Assembly: GCF_900116625.1 (NCBI RefSeq)
Contig: NZ_FPBE01000001.1
Coordinates: 124,001 to 188,000, forward strand
DNA: 64,000 nucleotides
Reading direction: 5' to 3'
Source of the DNA: Idiomarina abyssalis
GTDB lineage: Bacteria > Pseudomonadota > Gammaproteobacteria > Enterobacterales > Alteromonadaceae
Part shown: positions 7,400 to 16,132 of the stretch, piece after piece
Position numbering within the stretch: position 1 is the first letter of the stretch
Layout of the letters: each line of letters begins with the position of its first letter
The notes under the pieces: generated by a model
What the model was told of the DNA's origin: nothing
Seen by the model: only the letters and a program-made list of their open reading frames with translations
The model's database searches: none
Made by a program: the position numbers and the translations under genes

Positions 7400-9802
7400 T
7401 TAGATTGGCGAGCCCGGAGGTAGTGCTTCGGGTTCGTATTGTTCAGGCCATTCAGCGTCAGTTAAGAACGTCTCTAAATCACCTGCCAGCTGCCGGATTA
7501 ACAACGAACCGGATTCAGCCAACTGCTTTTGCTGTTCAGCAAGTTGAGCGCGCATCGCTAAACGAGTCTCTGCCGCTAAACCGGAGCTTTTTATCGCCCG
7601 CACCTCAGCATTTATTGCTGTCGTTAACAGACGTTGCTGTAGTGGTTGATTTTGAGCATTTTCCCAGTCGTTGAAAACGGTATTAAAAACTTCTGACATA
7701 AGCTGTGCAGGTGACGGAACCCGATCGTTTTCTGCGTGTTGCTGAGTCAGCCTGTTCAGACGTTGACTGTTAAGCATTAGTTGTAGGCTATGATCAGCGG
7801 CACTTGCTGCCATACTTACGGTATCTGGTATAAGCCCGGTTTTACCATCAAAGTACTCACGCGAAGAACTCTCGCCATAGGCTGCCGGAACCAGCCATTG
7901 CTTAACATGTGAGGGCACGCGCAGATTGTCTGCCTGAATCGTTCTGAGCAGTTGCTTCAATACACTTTGTTGTCTGGATGCACTAACCGGCTGGTAGTCA
8001 TCTGCCGCATCATCTGCCATGTAATAACGGTAGTTAACACCGCCTAGCCATTTTACCGCAGCCTCTACCTGGTAACGGTGTAACAGGTAGATAGGCACAA
8101 AAGTGGCTTGTAGCTGACTTAAAGGTTGGTCCGGACGCAGCATATCCTTACTGAAGTTATCCAGCACTTGCGCGCGAACGGACAACAGACGCTCTAGCTC
8201 TGTTACCGGGTCGCTGCCGTTGTCCCATAAATGAGCAAGCGGATGTGCGCCTCCCGCCGGGCGCGCGTCTTGATCAGAAATGAAGCTAAGGTTAAGCGCT
8301 TTATTCTTTTCCAGAATACGTGTTAGCTGCTCCGTTGATGAAGGCATGCCGCCAAAGTCACTGTAACCGTAGGCCAGTACTTGTTTGTCCCAAATACCTA
8401 AACCTTCCGTATAAGCGTCATTCAAACTTAACGTACCATCGGTAGTTAGGTTAACTAATGGGTGCGGGTAGTCCATAACCGATGCTCTGTTTGATGTACT
8501 TGCAGCAAAGTTATGAGCGATTCCCAGAGTGTGACCGATTTCGTGCGCGCTTAGTTGGCGAATACGCGCTAAAGCCATTTTTTGCACAGCTTCTTTCAAT
8601 TCACCGGCGTCGTTAATAAAAGGGGTCAGCAAGCCTTCAGCAATTTTCATGTCCTGACGAACACGCAGAGAACCTAAGGTGACATGACCTTTAATGATCT
8701 CGCCGGTGCGTGGGTCAATCACCGACGAACCATAAGACCAGCCGCGGGTCGCTCTGTGAACCCACTGAATAACGTTATAGCGAACGTCCATTGGGTCGGC
8801 GTCGTCGGGCAATACTTTTACCTGAAAGGCGTTGTCATAACCGAGTTCTTCAAAGCCTTCAGCCCACCAGCGAGCTCCTTCAAGTAAAGCTGTTTTTACC
8901 GGCTCAGGGGCTCCCGGATCCAAGTAATAAATAATTGGCTCGCGTGCCTGGCTTTGTGACGCAATCGGGTCTTCTTTATTGAGTCGGTGACGAGGAATGT
9001 ACTGCACGGTCATCGACTCACCAAGAGGGGCTGCATAATCTTTAAAACTGTGCGCCCAAAAACCACTGTTTGGGTGAAAGTTTCTGGGTTGATAAGCAGT
9101 ATCGGGCAGTTTAATAAAGGAATGATGAAGGTGAAGTGAAATGGCGTCGGCGTTAGCTGCTACCTGATTGACCCATTGTCCTTTACCGTCGCCGACAAAA
9201 GTCACTTTGGCTTCGAGTTCGGTATTCTCGACAAAGGCTTTACTGCGTTCAGGGTAAACAACTGAGCGACTCACATCGGCTTTAAATTGCCCTTGTTCTG
9301 TTTGCTGTAAGCGCTTACTAACACCATGCACATCAGTCAGCAAATAGGGCGTGTAATCAATTAAAACATTTTCGTTATTACTGGCGACAATATCGAAACC
9401 ATGAAGTACTGAACCGGCAAAAGCCTGCTGGACACTATTGCGTTCTGCCGGGTTACGAGTTTGCGCCCGGAACTGAGTATTGTGCTGAAGCAGTAAAGCA
9501 GTACTGCCCTCAATATGAAAAGACGCCAGTCGGGTTTCACCGAGCTGGCCTCTGTCTAAACCAATATCATTAGAGCCCAGCCCCCAGGGAAGACTGGTTT
9601 GAAGAATAAATTGTCTATCGCTTTTGGGGACTTCCAGATAAAACTTACCTTTGGCCTCGTCGTGATAGAAAGTAAAAAATCCCTGTTGCTCGTCAAACGA
9701 CGACGTGAATTTTTCAATGGTTGTTTTCTCAGTGTCAGCCAGAACGCTGGCTGACACGAGCAGCGTTAGCAGTAACAAGGTTTTGGAAAGAAAGCTTTGC
9801 AT
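7400..9802 (-). CDS. Zinc-dependent metalloprotease with DUF5117 and DUF5118 domains
   Basis: An 800-residue secreted protein with a clear Sec signal peptide (MQSFLSKTLLLLTLL..., cleavage near VLADTE). The N-terminal half matches the DUF5118/DUF5117 type (FTFYHDEAKGKFYLEVP, IDYTPYLLTDVHGV). The catalytic domain carries the extended metzincin-like zinc site HEIGHTLGIAHN at about residues 420-431, with a downstream SVMDYPHP that resembles a Met-turn. Members are predicted periplasmic or surface proteases, and substrates are not established. It is full length. It lies just upstream of nothing else on its strand, and fldB ends five bases before its start codon, so the two may share a transcript. 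Confidence 0.85.
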   Translation of the reverse strand: MQSFLSKTLLLLTLLVSASVLADTEKTTIEKFTSSFDEQQGFFTFYHDEAKGKFYLEVPKSDRQFILQTSLPWGLGSNDIGLDRGQLGETRLASFHIEGSTALLLQHNTQFRAQTRNPAERNSVQQAFAGSVLHGFDIVASNNENVLIDYTPYLLTDVHGVSKRLQQTEQGQFKADVSRSVVYPERSKAFVENTELEAKVTFVGDGKGQWVNQVAANADAISLHLHHSFIKLPDTAYQPRNFHPNSGFWAHSFKDYAAPLGESMTVQYIPRHRLNKEDPIASQSQAREPIIYYLDPGAPEPVKTALLEGARWWAEGFEELGYDNAFQVKVLPDDADPMDVRYNVIQWVHRATRGWSYGSSVIDPRTGEIIKGHVTLGSLRVRQDMKIAEGLLTPFINDAGELKEAVQKMALARIRQLSAHEIGHTLGIAHNFAASTSNRASVMDYPHPLVNLTTDGTLSLNDAYTEGLGIWDKQVLAYGYSDFGGMPSSTEQLTRILEKNKALNLSFISDQDARPAGGAHPLAHLWDNGSDPVTELERLLSVRAQVLDNFSKDMLRPDQPLSQLQATFVPIYLLHRYQVEAAVKWLGGVNYRYYMADDAADDYQPVSASRQQSVLKQLLRTIQADNLRVPSHVKQWLVPAAYGESSSREYFDGKTGLIPDTVSMAASAADHSLQLMLNSQRLNRLTQQHAENDRVPSPAQLMSEVFNTVFNDWENAQNQPLQQRLLTTAINAEVRAIKSSGLAAETRLAMRAQLAEQQKQLAESGSLLIRQLAGDLETFLTDAEWPEQYEPEALPPGSPI

Positions 9803-9807
9803 TGTTA

Positions 9808-10335
9808 TTATCCTAGTTGTTCAGCAATTTCTTCTAATATTTGCGTCGTCCATTGTTCGATACGATCATCTGATAGCTCATATTGTGAGTCTTCATCTAG
9901 TGATAAACCGACGAACTGGGTGTTATCTGCGGTTAATGCTTTGGAAGCAGCAAATTCGTAGCCCTGATTAGGCCAAAAACCAATTCGTTTACAGCCGTGA
10001 TCAGCAATAGCATCGTGTAGCATGCCCAGAGCATCCTGAAACCAGTCGGTATAACCTTCCTGATCACCCATACCGTATAGCGCAACAACTTTGCCGCGCA
10101 GGTCAACATCGTTAATGTCGTCCCAGTGGCTTTCCCAGTCTTCCTGAAGCTCGCCGAAGTCCCAGGTGGAAATACCAAAAATCAGGATATCAAATTGTTC
10201 AGCTTCTTTTAGCGGTGTGTCTTTTATATCAAACAGCTGAACAATGTCTTCGCCTATGGCTTGTTGAATTTTTTCCGCGGCAATTTCGGTATAGCAGGTG
10301 GTAGAACCATAAAACAAGCCAATTTCCAGGGACAT
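9808..10335 (-). CDS. fldB: Flavodoxin FldB
   Basis: A 175-residue long-chain flavodoxin that carries electrons through a bound FMN in the cytoplasm. The FMN phosphate loop is GLFYGSTTCYTE at the N-terminus, followed by ISTWDFGELQEDW and LYGMGDQEGY for the isoalloxazine-binding loops. The YGSxTCYTE loop, WDFGExQEDWE and the closing LSLDEDSQYELSD track closely with E. coli FldB rather than FldA. I choose ATG 10335, preceded by GAGGTG at six bases; an upstream in-frame ATG at 10353 would make that ribosome-binding site coding. FldB is known as a SoxRS-regulated flavodoxin in E. coli, but no such operator was identified here. Confidence 0.88.
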   Translation of the reverse strand: MSLEIGLFYGSTTCYTEIAAEKIQQAIGEDIVQLFDIKDTPLKEAEQFDILIFGISTWDFGELQEDWESHWDDINDVDLRGKVVALYGMGDQEGYTDWFQDALGMLHDAIADHGCKRIGFWPNQGYEFAASKALTADNTQFVGLSLDEDSQYELSDDRIEQWTTQILEEIAEQLG

Positions 10336-10444
10336 AATAAACACCTCTGTCATGCGTTGAGTCTTTGATGCGGATGCATTGTAACAAAAAGACCGTTAGA
10401 ATGAGCGCCTTTGTTTCCGGGGAAAGCTTCAAATGAGGGGCAGT

Positions 10445-10729
10445 ATGAACTTTGATCAATTAGTGGAGCGACTTGAATCGGTCTTTGATGAGGCGGTTGT
10501 TTCGGGTACTGATGATGAACTTTTCGCTTGCGGTTATTTACGTGGTCACTTTGATTTAGTGGTTGCCCAGTTAGAGATGTCCGGCGAGACAGAGCCGGAT
10601 AAGGTCATGCCTGCATTGCGTGAAGCAGTTTACAAAACCCGCCATGAGTTATCCCCGGCGGATCAGGCTCATATCAACAGTGTACTGGATAAACTAGCTC
10701 TGAAAGCGACGAGCGGAGATGCGGCGTAA
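10445..10729 (+). CDS. yfcL: YfcL family protein
   Basis: A 94-residue acidic cytoplasmic protein without signal or membrane segment, matching the YfcL family (FACGYLRGHFDLVVAQLE, YKTRHELSPADQ). The function is unknown. The start at ATG 10445 has GAGGGG just upstream; an in-frame ATG at 10433 would give four extra residues. In E. coli yfcL also neighbours mnmC and fabB, which supports the identification by context. Here its last 36 bases overlap the 3' end of mnmC on the opposite strand, so the two coding ends share the same DNA. Confidence 0.8.
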   Translation: MNFDQLVERLESVFDEAVVSGTDDELFACGYLRGHFDLVVAQLEMSGETEPDKVMPALREAVYKTRHELSPADQAHINSVLDKLALKATSGDAA

Positions 10730-12511
10730 AGCACTTTCGGTAAGCGGCATTAGCTCTTCGGTCAATTGACAGGCAAGCATCTCGCCCAGCACAGGGGCAG
10801 AGGTAAATCCTCGAGAGCCAAGCCCCGTCAATATGTATAAGTTATCGCTGAGAGCCCCTGCAACAGGCTGATGATCGGGGCTTGTTGCTCTGACTGAGAC
10901 TCTTGCCGTTTTAACGTCTAATGATTCTGCCCAAGGCTGCTGAGCATTCTCCGTCAATTGTCTTATATTCTCTTCGTTATCTTCGGCTTTGGTCGCCAGG
11001 CTGTCATTATTGCGGCTAAAGGTTGCGCCAACGCAGTGGTGCTCTTTATCAGCAGGCACTAAATAGCCCTTAAAGCATAATACAGCCTTTAATGATGAAA
11101 GCTTGCTGGTGGTTTGAACTAGGCTGACTTGTCCTCGGACAGGCTGAATAGGTAATGCCTCAATGCCTTGTGGCAGCAGCGAATTAACGTGGTGCCCGGT
11201 GGCAATCACAACTCGCTCCGCTGACAGCGACTCTCCGTTATCGAGCAAAACGTTCCAGTCTTTATTATCTGTTTGTTTTAGTGATACGGCTTTGGCTTTG
11301 ACTAACTCGACGCCCGCCGCTTTAAAAAGGCTTTTAACCACGGCCTCAGGCCTTAACCAGCCGGCCTTAGGGTAAAGTAGGGCGGGTACGCCCAAGGGCA
11401 CTCCGGCTTTTTCTCCTGCTTCGGCCGGCTGCAGGTAGTTCACTGACTCTTTTGCGTAGAGATTATCGGCTATACGCTGGTAACGCGTTTTCCTTTGCTC
11501 ATTAAAAGCAGGCTGCATGACGCCAGTTGGAAACCAGTTTTCGCTACAAAAAGTCTGATAAAAACTTGTCGCTGTAGAAAAAGCCTGCCAGTAAAACCGG
11601 CTGAGCGGCGTGTGTTCAGCATGTAAAAGCGGATAAACAGCACCTTGAGGGTTTCCGGAAGCGCCATCAGCTATGTCAGGACTAATCACTTTAACGTCAA
11701 CTCCCCGACGAGTCAGAGCAAGAGCTGTGCAGGCAGCACTTATTCCGCCCCCGATAATAGTGACGTTACGCCTGTCGCTGCGTTTGAGTTTATTTGACTC
11801 GGAGTACTGACCACAAAGCATTTCTCTTTTACGGCCAAAGCCAGGAACTTTTGATACTAAAAAGCCGGCCTGCTGCAACGCTCGTCTGACACTGCCTGCG
11901 GCAGTAAAAGTAGCAAAGGTGGTTTTACTGTAAGATGCCTGGCTCATGGCTTCGTAGAGGCTGTGCTGCCACATTTCCGGGTTTTTAGCTGGTGCAAACC
12001 CATCCAGGAACCAAGCGTCAACTTTTTGTTGCGCCTGAGGGAGCCACTGGGGCAATAACTCATTAATATCGCCAATCCATAGATCCAGAATGACCCGGCC
12101 TTGTGATAGGATAAGGCGATGACAACCAGGATCGGGTGCCGGGTAGTGTTTGAGAAATTCACTACTCACCTCTGCTACAGGCTTCAGTAACTGGTAAGCT
12201 TGATTAAGCTGGCTACGCGACAAAGGATACTTTTCAAAGCTGACAAAATGCAGCCGGGTGTCACTGGGAGCGTGCTCCAGAAAACGTTGCCAGGTGAGCA
12301 AAAAGTTAAGTCCGGTACCGAAGCCCGTTTCCGCAATGGTAAAGCAGCCATGGGCAGAGAGTGTCTGCCAACGGTCGGGTAATCCGTTTTGAGCAAGGAA
12401 TACGTATTGACTCTCGTCAACGCCGTTATCGACAGAAAAGTAAATATCATCGAAAGTGGTGGAAACTGGTACACCTTGCTCGTTAAACTGGACCGATGAA
12501 TTAGAATTCAA
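10694..12511 (-). CDS. mnmC: Bifunctional tRNA 5-methylaminomethyl-2-thiouridine biosynthesis protein MnmC
   Basis: A 605-residue fusion that completes the mnm5s2U modification at the wobble position of certain tRNAs. Residues 1 to about 240 form the SAM-dependent methyltransferase (ETGFGTGLN at 61-69, WFLDGFAPAKNPEMW at 167-181). Residues from about 250 form the FAD-dependent oxidoreductase that removes the carboxymethyl group, opening with the dinucleotide fold TIIGGGISAACTAL and closing with GLGSRGFTSAP. Both domains are complete and the length is usual for the fusion. It is transcribed away from fabB and ends inside yfcL on the opposite strand. Confidence 0.95.
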   Translation of the reverse strand: MNSNSSVQFNEQGVPVSTTFDDIYFSVDNGVDESQYVFLAQNGLPDRWQTLSAHGCFTIAETGFGTGLNFLLTWQRFLEHAPSDTRLHFVSFEKYPLSRSQLNQAYQLLKPVAEVSSEFLKHYPAPDPGCHRLILSQGRVILDLWIGDINELLPQWLPQAQQKVDAWFLDGFAPAKNPEMWQHSLYEAMSQASYSKTTFATFTAAGSVRRALQQAGFLVSKVPGFGRKREMLCGQYSESNKLKRSDRRNVTIIGGGISAACTALALTRRGVDVKVISPDIADGASGNPQGAVYPLLHAEHTPLSRFYWQAFSTATSFYQTFCSENWFPTGVMQPAFNEQRKTRYQRIADNLYAKESVNYLQPAEAGEKAGVPLGVPALLYPKAGWLRPEAVVKSLFKAAGVELVKAKAVSLKQTDNKDWNVLLDNGESLSAERVVIATGHHVNSLLPQGIEALPIQPVRGQVSLVQTTSKLSSLKAVLCFKGYLVPADKEHHCVGATFSRNNDSLATKAEDNEENIRQLTENAQQPWAESLDVKTARVSVRATSPDHQPVAGALSDNLYILTGLGSRGFTSAPVLGEMLACQLTEELMPLTESALRRISARRFQS

Positions 12512-12645
12512 GTGGCTATCCCATGATTTATCAGTTAATGGTCGCTATAATAACAACTTTACGAACAACAGTGGACAAAGCAGACCACATTCATACACGA
12601 CGTTGGTTAATATATCGACGTAGAAATGTCAGACAGGACTAAAGA

Positions 12646-13860
12646 ATGAGAAGAGCTGTTATCACCGGACTTGGTATTGTATCAAGCATCGGTAACAATC
12701 AAGAAGAAGTGCTGGAATCATTGCGTATCGGGAAATCCGGTATTACGCGCTCAGAATCTTTTGCAGAAATGGGCTTGCGCTGTCAGGTATGGGGTGAGGT
12801 CAAGTTAGACCCTAAAGACCATATTGATCGCAAAGCGTTGCGTTTCATGGGAGATTCAGCTGCTTATGCCTACATTGCAATGGCTCAGGCCATCGAAGAT
12901 GCAGGCCTGACAGAAGAGCAGGTATCGCATCCTCGTACCGGACTGGTTGTCGGTTCTGGTGGCGCATCAGGTGAACATCAGGTAGCAGCGGCCGATCTTT
13001 TACGCGAACGCGGTGTGAAAAAAGTGGGGCCTTACATGGTTCCTCGTTGCATGGCGTCAACCACCTCTGCATGCCTGGCTACACCTTTTAAGATAAAAGG
13101 TGTTAACTATTCAATAAGTTCTGCTTGTGCAACCTCTGCTCATTGTATTGGTCATGCGCTGGAACTTATCCAGTTTGGTAAGCAAGATCGTGTTTTCGCC
13201 GGTGGCGGTGAAGAACTGCACTGGACGCTGGGCATGGAGTTTGATGCGATGGGCGCGTTAAGTACTAAGTACAACGACACGCCTGAAAAAGCCTCGCGCA
13301 CATACGACCAGGGACGTGATGGCTTTGTGCCTGCTGGCGGTGGCGGTATTCTGGTTATTGAAGAGCTGGAAGCGGCAAAAGCGCGCGGTGCAAAAATTTA
13401 TGGCGAGATCGTTGGTTACGGAGCTACCTCAGACGGCTTCGACATGGTTGCTCCATCGGGCGAAGGTGCGGTTCGCTGCATGAAGATGGCAATGGAAACT
13501 GTGGATACTCCGGTTGATTACCTGAACACTCACGGTACCAGTACTCCAGTTGGAGATGTCAAAGAGCTGGAAGCCATTCGCGAAGTATTCCCGGAGAAAA
13601 CGCCTATGATCAGCGCTACTAAAGCAATGACGGGCCATGCTCTTGGGGCTGCAGGTGTTCACGAAGCAATTTACTCATTGCTGATGATGAAACATGGCTT
13701 TGTCACGCCTTCCATCAATATTGAAGAGCTGGATGAGAAAGCCGATGGTATGAACATTATTCAGAAACCAACTGAAGCTCCATTGCGCACAGTCATGTCC
13801 AATAGCTTTGGTTTTGGTGGTACGAACGCATCGCTAGTGATGCGCCAATACTCTGAATAA
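12646..13860 (+). CDS. fabB: 3-oxoacyl-[acyl-carrier-protein] synthase I
   Basis: A 404-residue beta-ketoacyl-ACP synthase I, which condenses malonyl-ACP with growing acyl chains and is needed for unsaturated fatty acid elongation. The Cys-His-His catalytic set is readable: Cys161 in SSACATSAH, His296 in [11 protein letters not shown] and His331 in [11 protein letters not shown]. The glycine-rich end [12 protein letters not shown] is intact. It starts the plus-strand run that continues with pdxB 21 bases downstream. I looked for a FadR or FabR palindrome in the 135 bases before it and did not see a convincing one. Confidence 0.96.
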   Translation: MRRAVITGLGIVSSIGNNQEEVLESLRIGKSGITRSESFAEMGLRCQVWGEVKLDPKDHIDRKALRFMGDSAAYAYIAMAQAIEDAGLTEEQVSHPRTGLVVGSGGASGEHQVAAADLLRERGVKKVGPYMVPRCMASTTSACLATPFKIKGVNYSISSACATSAHCIGHALELIQFGKQDRVFAGGGEELHWTLGMEFDAMGALSTKYNDTPEKASRTYDQGRDGFVPAGGGGILVIEELEAAKARGAKIYGEIVGYGATSDGFDMVAPSGEGAVRCMKMAMETVDTPVDYLNTHGTSTPVGDVKELEAIREVFPEKTPMISATKAMTGHALGAAGVHEAIYSLLMMKHGFVTPSINIEELDEKADGMNIIQKPTEAPLRTVMSNSFGFGGTNASLVMRQYSE

Positions 13861-13881
13861 GCGATTTAGCCGGTTATTGCG

Positions 13882-15027
13882 GTGAAAATCGTCGCTGACC
13901 AGAATATTCCCGCACTGTCTGACATATTGTCGGGTGCGGGAACCCTTTCTTACTTCTCCGAAAGAAATCCGTCACAAGAGATGCTCGCAGACGCAGATGC
14001 ACTGTTAGTCCGTTCCGTCACAGCGGTTGATAAAGAGCTTCTGGAGCAGGCCCCTTACTTAAAGTTTGTTGCATCTGCCACTATCGGTACCGAGCACGTG
14101 AACCTTCCGCTGTTACAAGAGCGAGGGATTGCTTTTGCGCATGCTCCTGGCGCTAATGCACAGTCAGTTGGTGAATATGTTCTTTGCGTGGTTCTCGACT
14201 GGTTAAGTCATAAACCTGTGTATTCCGTCGATGAAATAGACGTTGCTATCGTCGGAGCCGGTCATACAGGAAGAGCGGCGGGGAAAAGACTTCAGGCTTT
14301 GGGGTTTAATGTTCATTATTATGATCCGCCGCTTTGTAAAAAGGGTGTTAAGTTTGTACATGACCACTGGCAGAGAGTGCTAACCGCAGATATTATCTCC
14401 TGTCATGTTCCCTTAACCAATGATGGCGACTTTCCCACTCGGCATCTATTTGAGAGTACGGCACTGCAGTCGCTGCATTCAGAGCAGTTACTTGTGAATG
14501 CCAGTCGGGGTGCGGTAATAGACAATAAAGCCTTATTGGATCGTGTCGTTCAGGGAGAGCGTCCTTCAATTGCATTGGATGTTTGGGAAAATGAACCCGA
14601 TGTATTGGCGGATTTAGTCCCTTATATTGATATAGCGACTCCCCATATTGCCGGGCATAGCCTGGAAGGAAAAGTGGGAGGAGCGGTTATGATAGCAAAC
14701 GCTTTGTTAGCGCATTTTGAAATGCCGGCTAATAAAGAGTTAGCAGATGTGTTACCTAAGATTGACTGGCCGGAACTTGATGCGGCGATGTTAACGTCTC
14801 CAGAGAGCTTTAACTCCTGGGTAAAAGAGCATTTTAACATCCACGAAGATGATAAAAATTTCCGCCTTCATGGACTAACGCGAGATGGGTTTGACAGTTT
14901 GCGACGTAATTATCGCAAAGAAAGCCCGCGCAGAGAGTTCATTAATCAGGTGGTTACATGCCATAATAGCGAGCAATACATACAGTTTTTACAGTTGGGC
15001 TTTCGCGCCCGGCAATTGCTTAAGTAA
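13882..15027 (+). CDS. pdxB: Erythronate-4-phosphate dehydrogenase
   Basis: A 381-residue D-2-hydroxyacid dehydrogenase acting in the DXP-dependent pyridoxal phosphate pathway, oxidising 4-phosphoerythronate. The start is GTG. The NAD fold is VAIVGAGHTGRAAGKRL at about 119-135, the substrate-site NASRGAVID and the catalytic His in TPHIAGHSLEGK are present, and the C-terminal extension after about residue 285 is the PdxB dimerisation domain, which distinguishes it from SerA. It lies 21 bases after fabB and 9 bases before asd and is probably co-transcribed. Confidence 0.93.
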   Translation: MKIVADQNIPALSDILSGAGTLSYFSERNPSQEMLADADALLVRSVTAVDKELLEQAPYLKFVASATIGTEHVNLPLLQERGIAFAHAPGANAQSVGEYVLCVVLDWLSHKPVYSVDEIDVAIVGAGHTGRAAGKRLQALGFNVHYYDPPLCKKGVKFVHDHWQRVLTADIISCHVPLTNDGDFPTRHLFESTALQSLHSEQLLVNASRGAVIDNKALLDRVVQGERPSIALDVWENEPDVLADLVPYIDIATPHIAGHSLEGKVGGAVMIANALLAHFEMPANKELADVLPKIDWPELDAAMLTSPESFNSWVKEHFNIHEDDKNFRLHGLTRDGFDSLRRNYRKESPRREFINQVVTCHNSEQYIQFLQLGFRARQLLK

Positions 15028-15036
15028 GGAGTCAGC

Positions 15037-16053
15037 ATGTCACATGGGTTTCGCGTTGCGGTATTAGGTGCAACAGGTTTAGTGGGCCAGCAAATGATAG
15101 AAATTCTGGCTGAACGAAAATTCCCGGTGGCAGAGCTTTTTCCTTTAGCTAGCGCTCGTTCAGCTGGCGCGACCGTTGACTTTAACGGTGAAGAAATCGA
15201 AGTATTAGACGCTACCGAGTTTGACTGGTCTAACGCCGATATCGCATTTTTCTCTGCGGGAGGATCTATTTCCCGTGAGTTTGCACCGAAAGCCGCTGAG
15301 GCAGGTTGTGTTGTTATCGATAATACTTCCGAGTTTCGCTACGAACCAGATATTCCTTTAGTGGTACCGGAAGTTAACGCCTGGGCGTTAGCCGACTTCA
15401 GGAATCGTAATATTATTGCAAATCCGAACTGCTCGACCATTCAGATGATGGTCGCACTTAAACCGATTCACGACGCGGTGGGTATTGAACGTATTAACGT
15501 CAGCACCTATCAGTCAGTATCGGGTGCCGGCAAAGAGGCGATGGAAGAACTTGCAAAGCAAACAGCAGAGCTGTTAAACGGAAAGCAACCGACAGTTGCT
15601 AATTTCAGCCGTCAAATTGCTTTTAACTGCATTCCTCAAATTGATGTTTTTCAGGACAATGACTACACCAAAGAAGAAATGAAAATGGTGTGGGAAACGC
15701 AAAAGATTTTTAATGACCCCAGCATTAGAGTCAATCCAACGGCGGTCAGAGTTCCAGTATTTTTTGGGCATGCAGAAGCTATCCATATTGAGACACGCCA
15801 GCCAATTACTGCCGAACATGCAAAGCAGCTGTTAAGTGAAGCTCCGGGTGTAACTCTGATGGAGCAAAGAGAGGAGTTTCCGACACAGGTCGGTAATGCC
15901 GCTGGAAACGACGATGTGTTTGTAGGGCGGGTCAGAGAAGACATTAGCCATCCAAATGGTCTTAATTTGTGGGTTGTGTCTGATAACATCCGCAAGGGTG
16001 CAGCAACGAACAGCATACAAATTGCCGAAACTTTAATTCGTGATTACTGGTAA
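15037..16053 (+). CDS. asd: Aspartate-semialdehyde dehydrogenase
   Basis: A 338-residue NADP-dependent enzyme that reduces aspartyl phosphate to aspartate semialdehyde, the branch point to lysine, diaminopimelate, threonine and methionine. The NADP loop GATGLVGQQM is at 11-20, the catalytic Cys132 is in NPNCSTIQM and the catalytic His245 in VFFGHAEAIH. In E. coli this gene position holds usg, a paralogue lacking the active-site cysteine. Here the Cys and His are retained, so it should be a working enzyme. It starts 9 bases after pdxB with GGAG upstream. Confidence 0.93.
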   Translation: MSHGFRVAVLGATGLVGQQMIEILAERKFPVAELFPLASARSAGATVDFNGEEIEVLDATEFDWSNADIAFFSAGGSISREFAPKAAEAGCVVIDNTSEFRYEPDIPLVVPEVNAWALADFRNRNIIANPNCSTIQMMVALKPIHDAVGIERINVSTYQSVSGAGKEAMEELAKQTAELLNGKQPTVANFSRQIAFNCIPQIDVFQDNDYTKEEMKMVWETQKIFNDPSIRVNPTAVRVPVFFGHAEAIHIETRQPITAEHAKQLLSEAPGVTLMEQREEFPTQVGNAAGNDDVFVGRVREDISHPNGLNLWVVSDNIRKGAATNSIQIAETLIRDYW

Positions 16054-16132
16054 TTTAACCGGCTGTATGTCATAAAGTTTTTTAAACTAACGCCGTTAAA
16101 GATAAGAGCAAAGCGCGGGCAGAGACGAAGGA

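Noticed and set aside
12512-12645. Possible FadR or FabR site before fabB
   Set aside because: No palindrome of the right sequence was found; only a lone GACCA half site is present.
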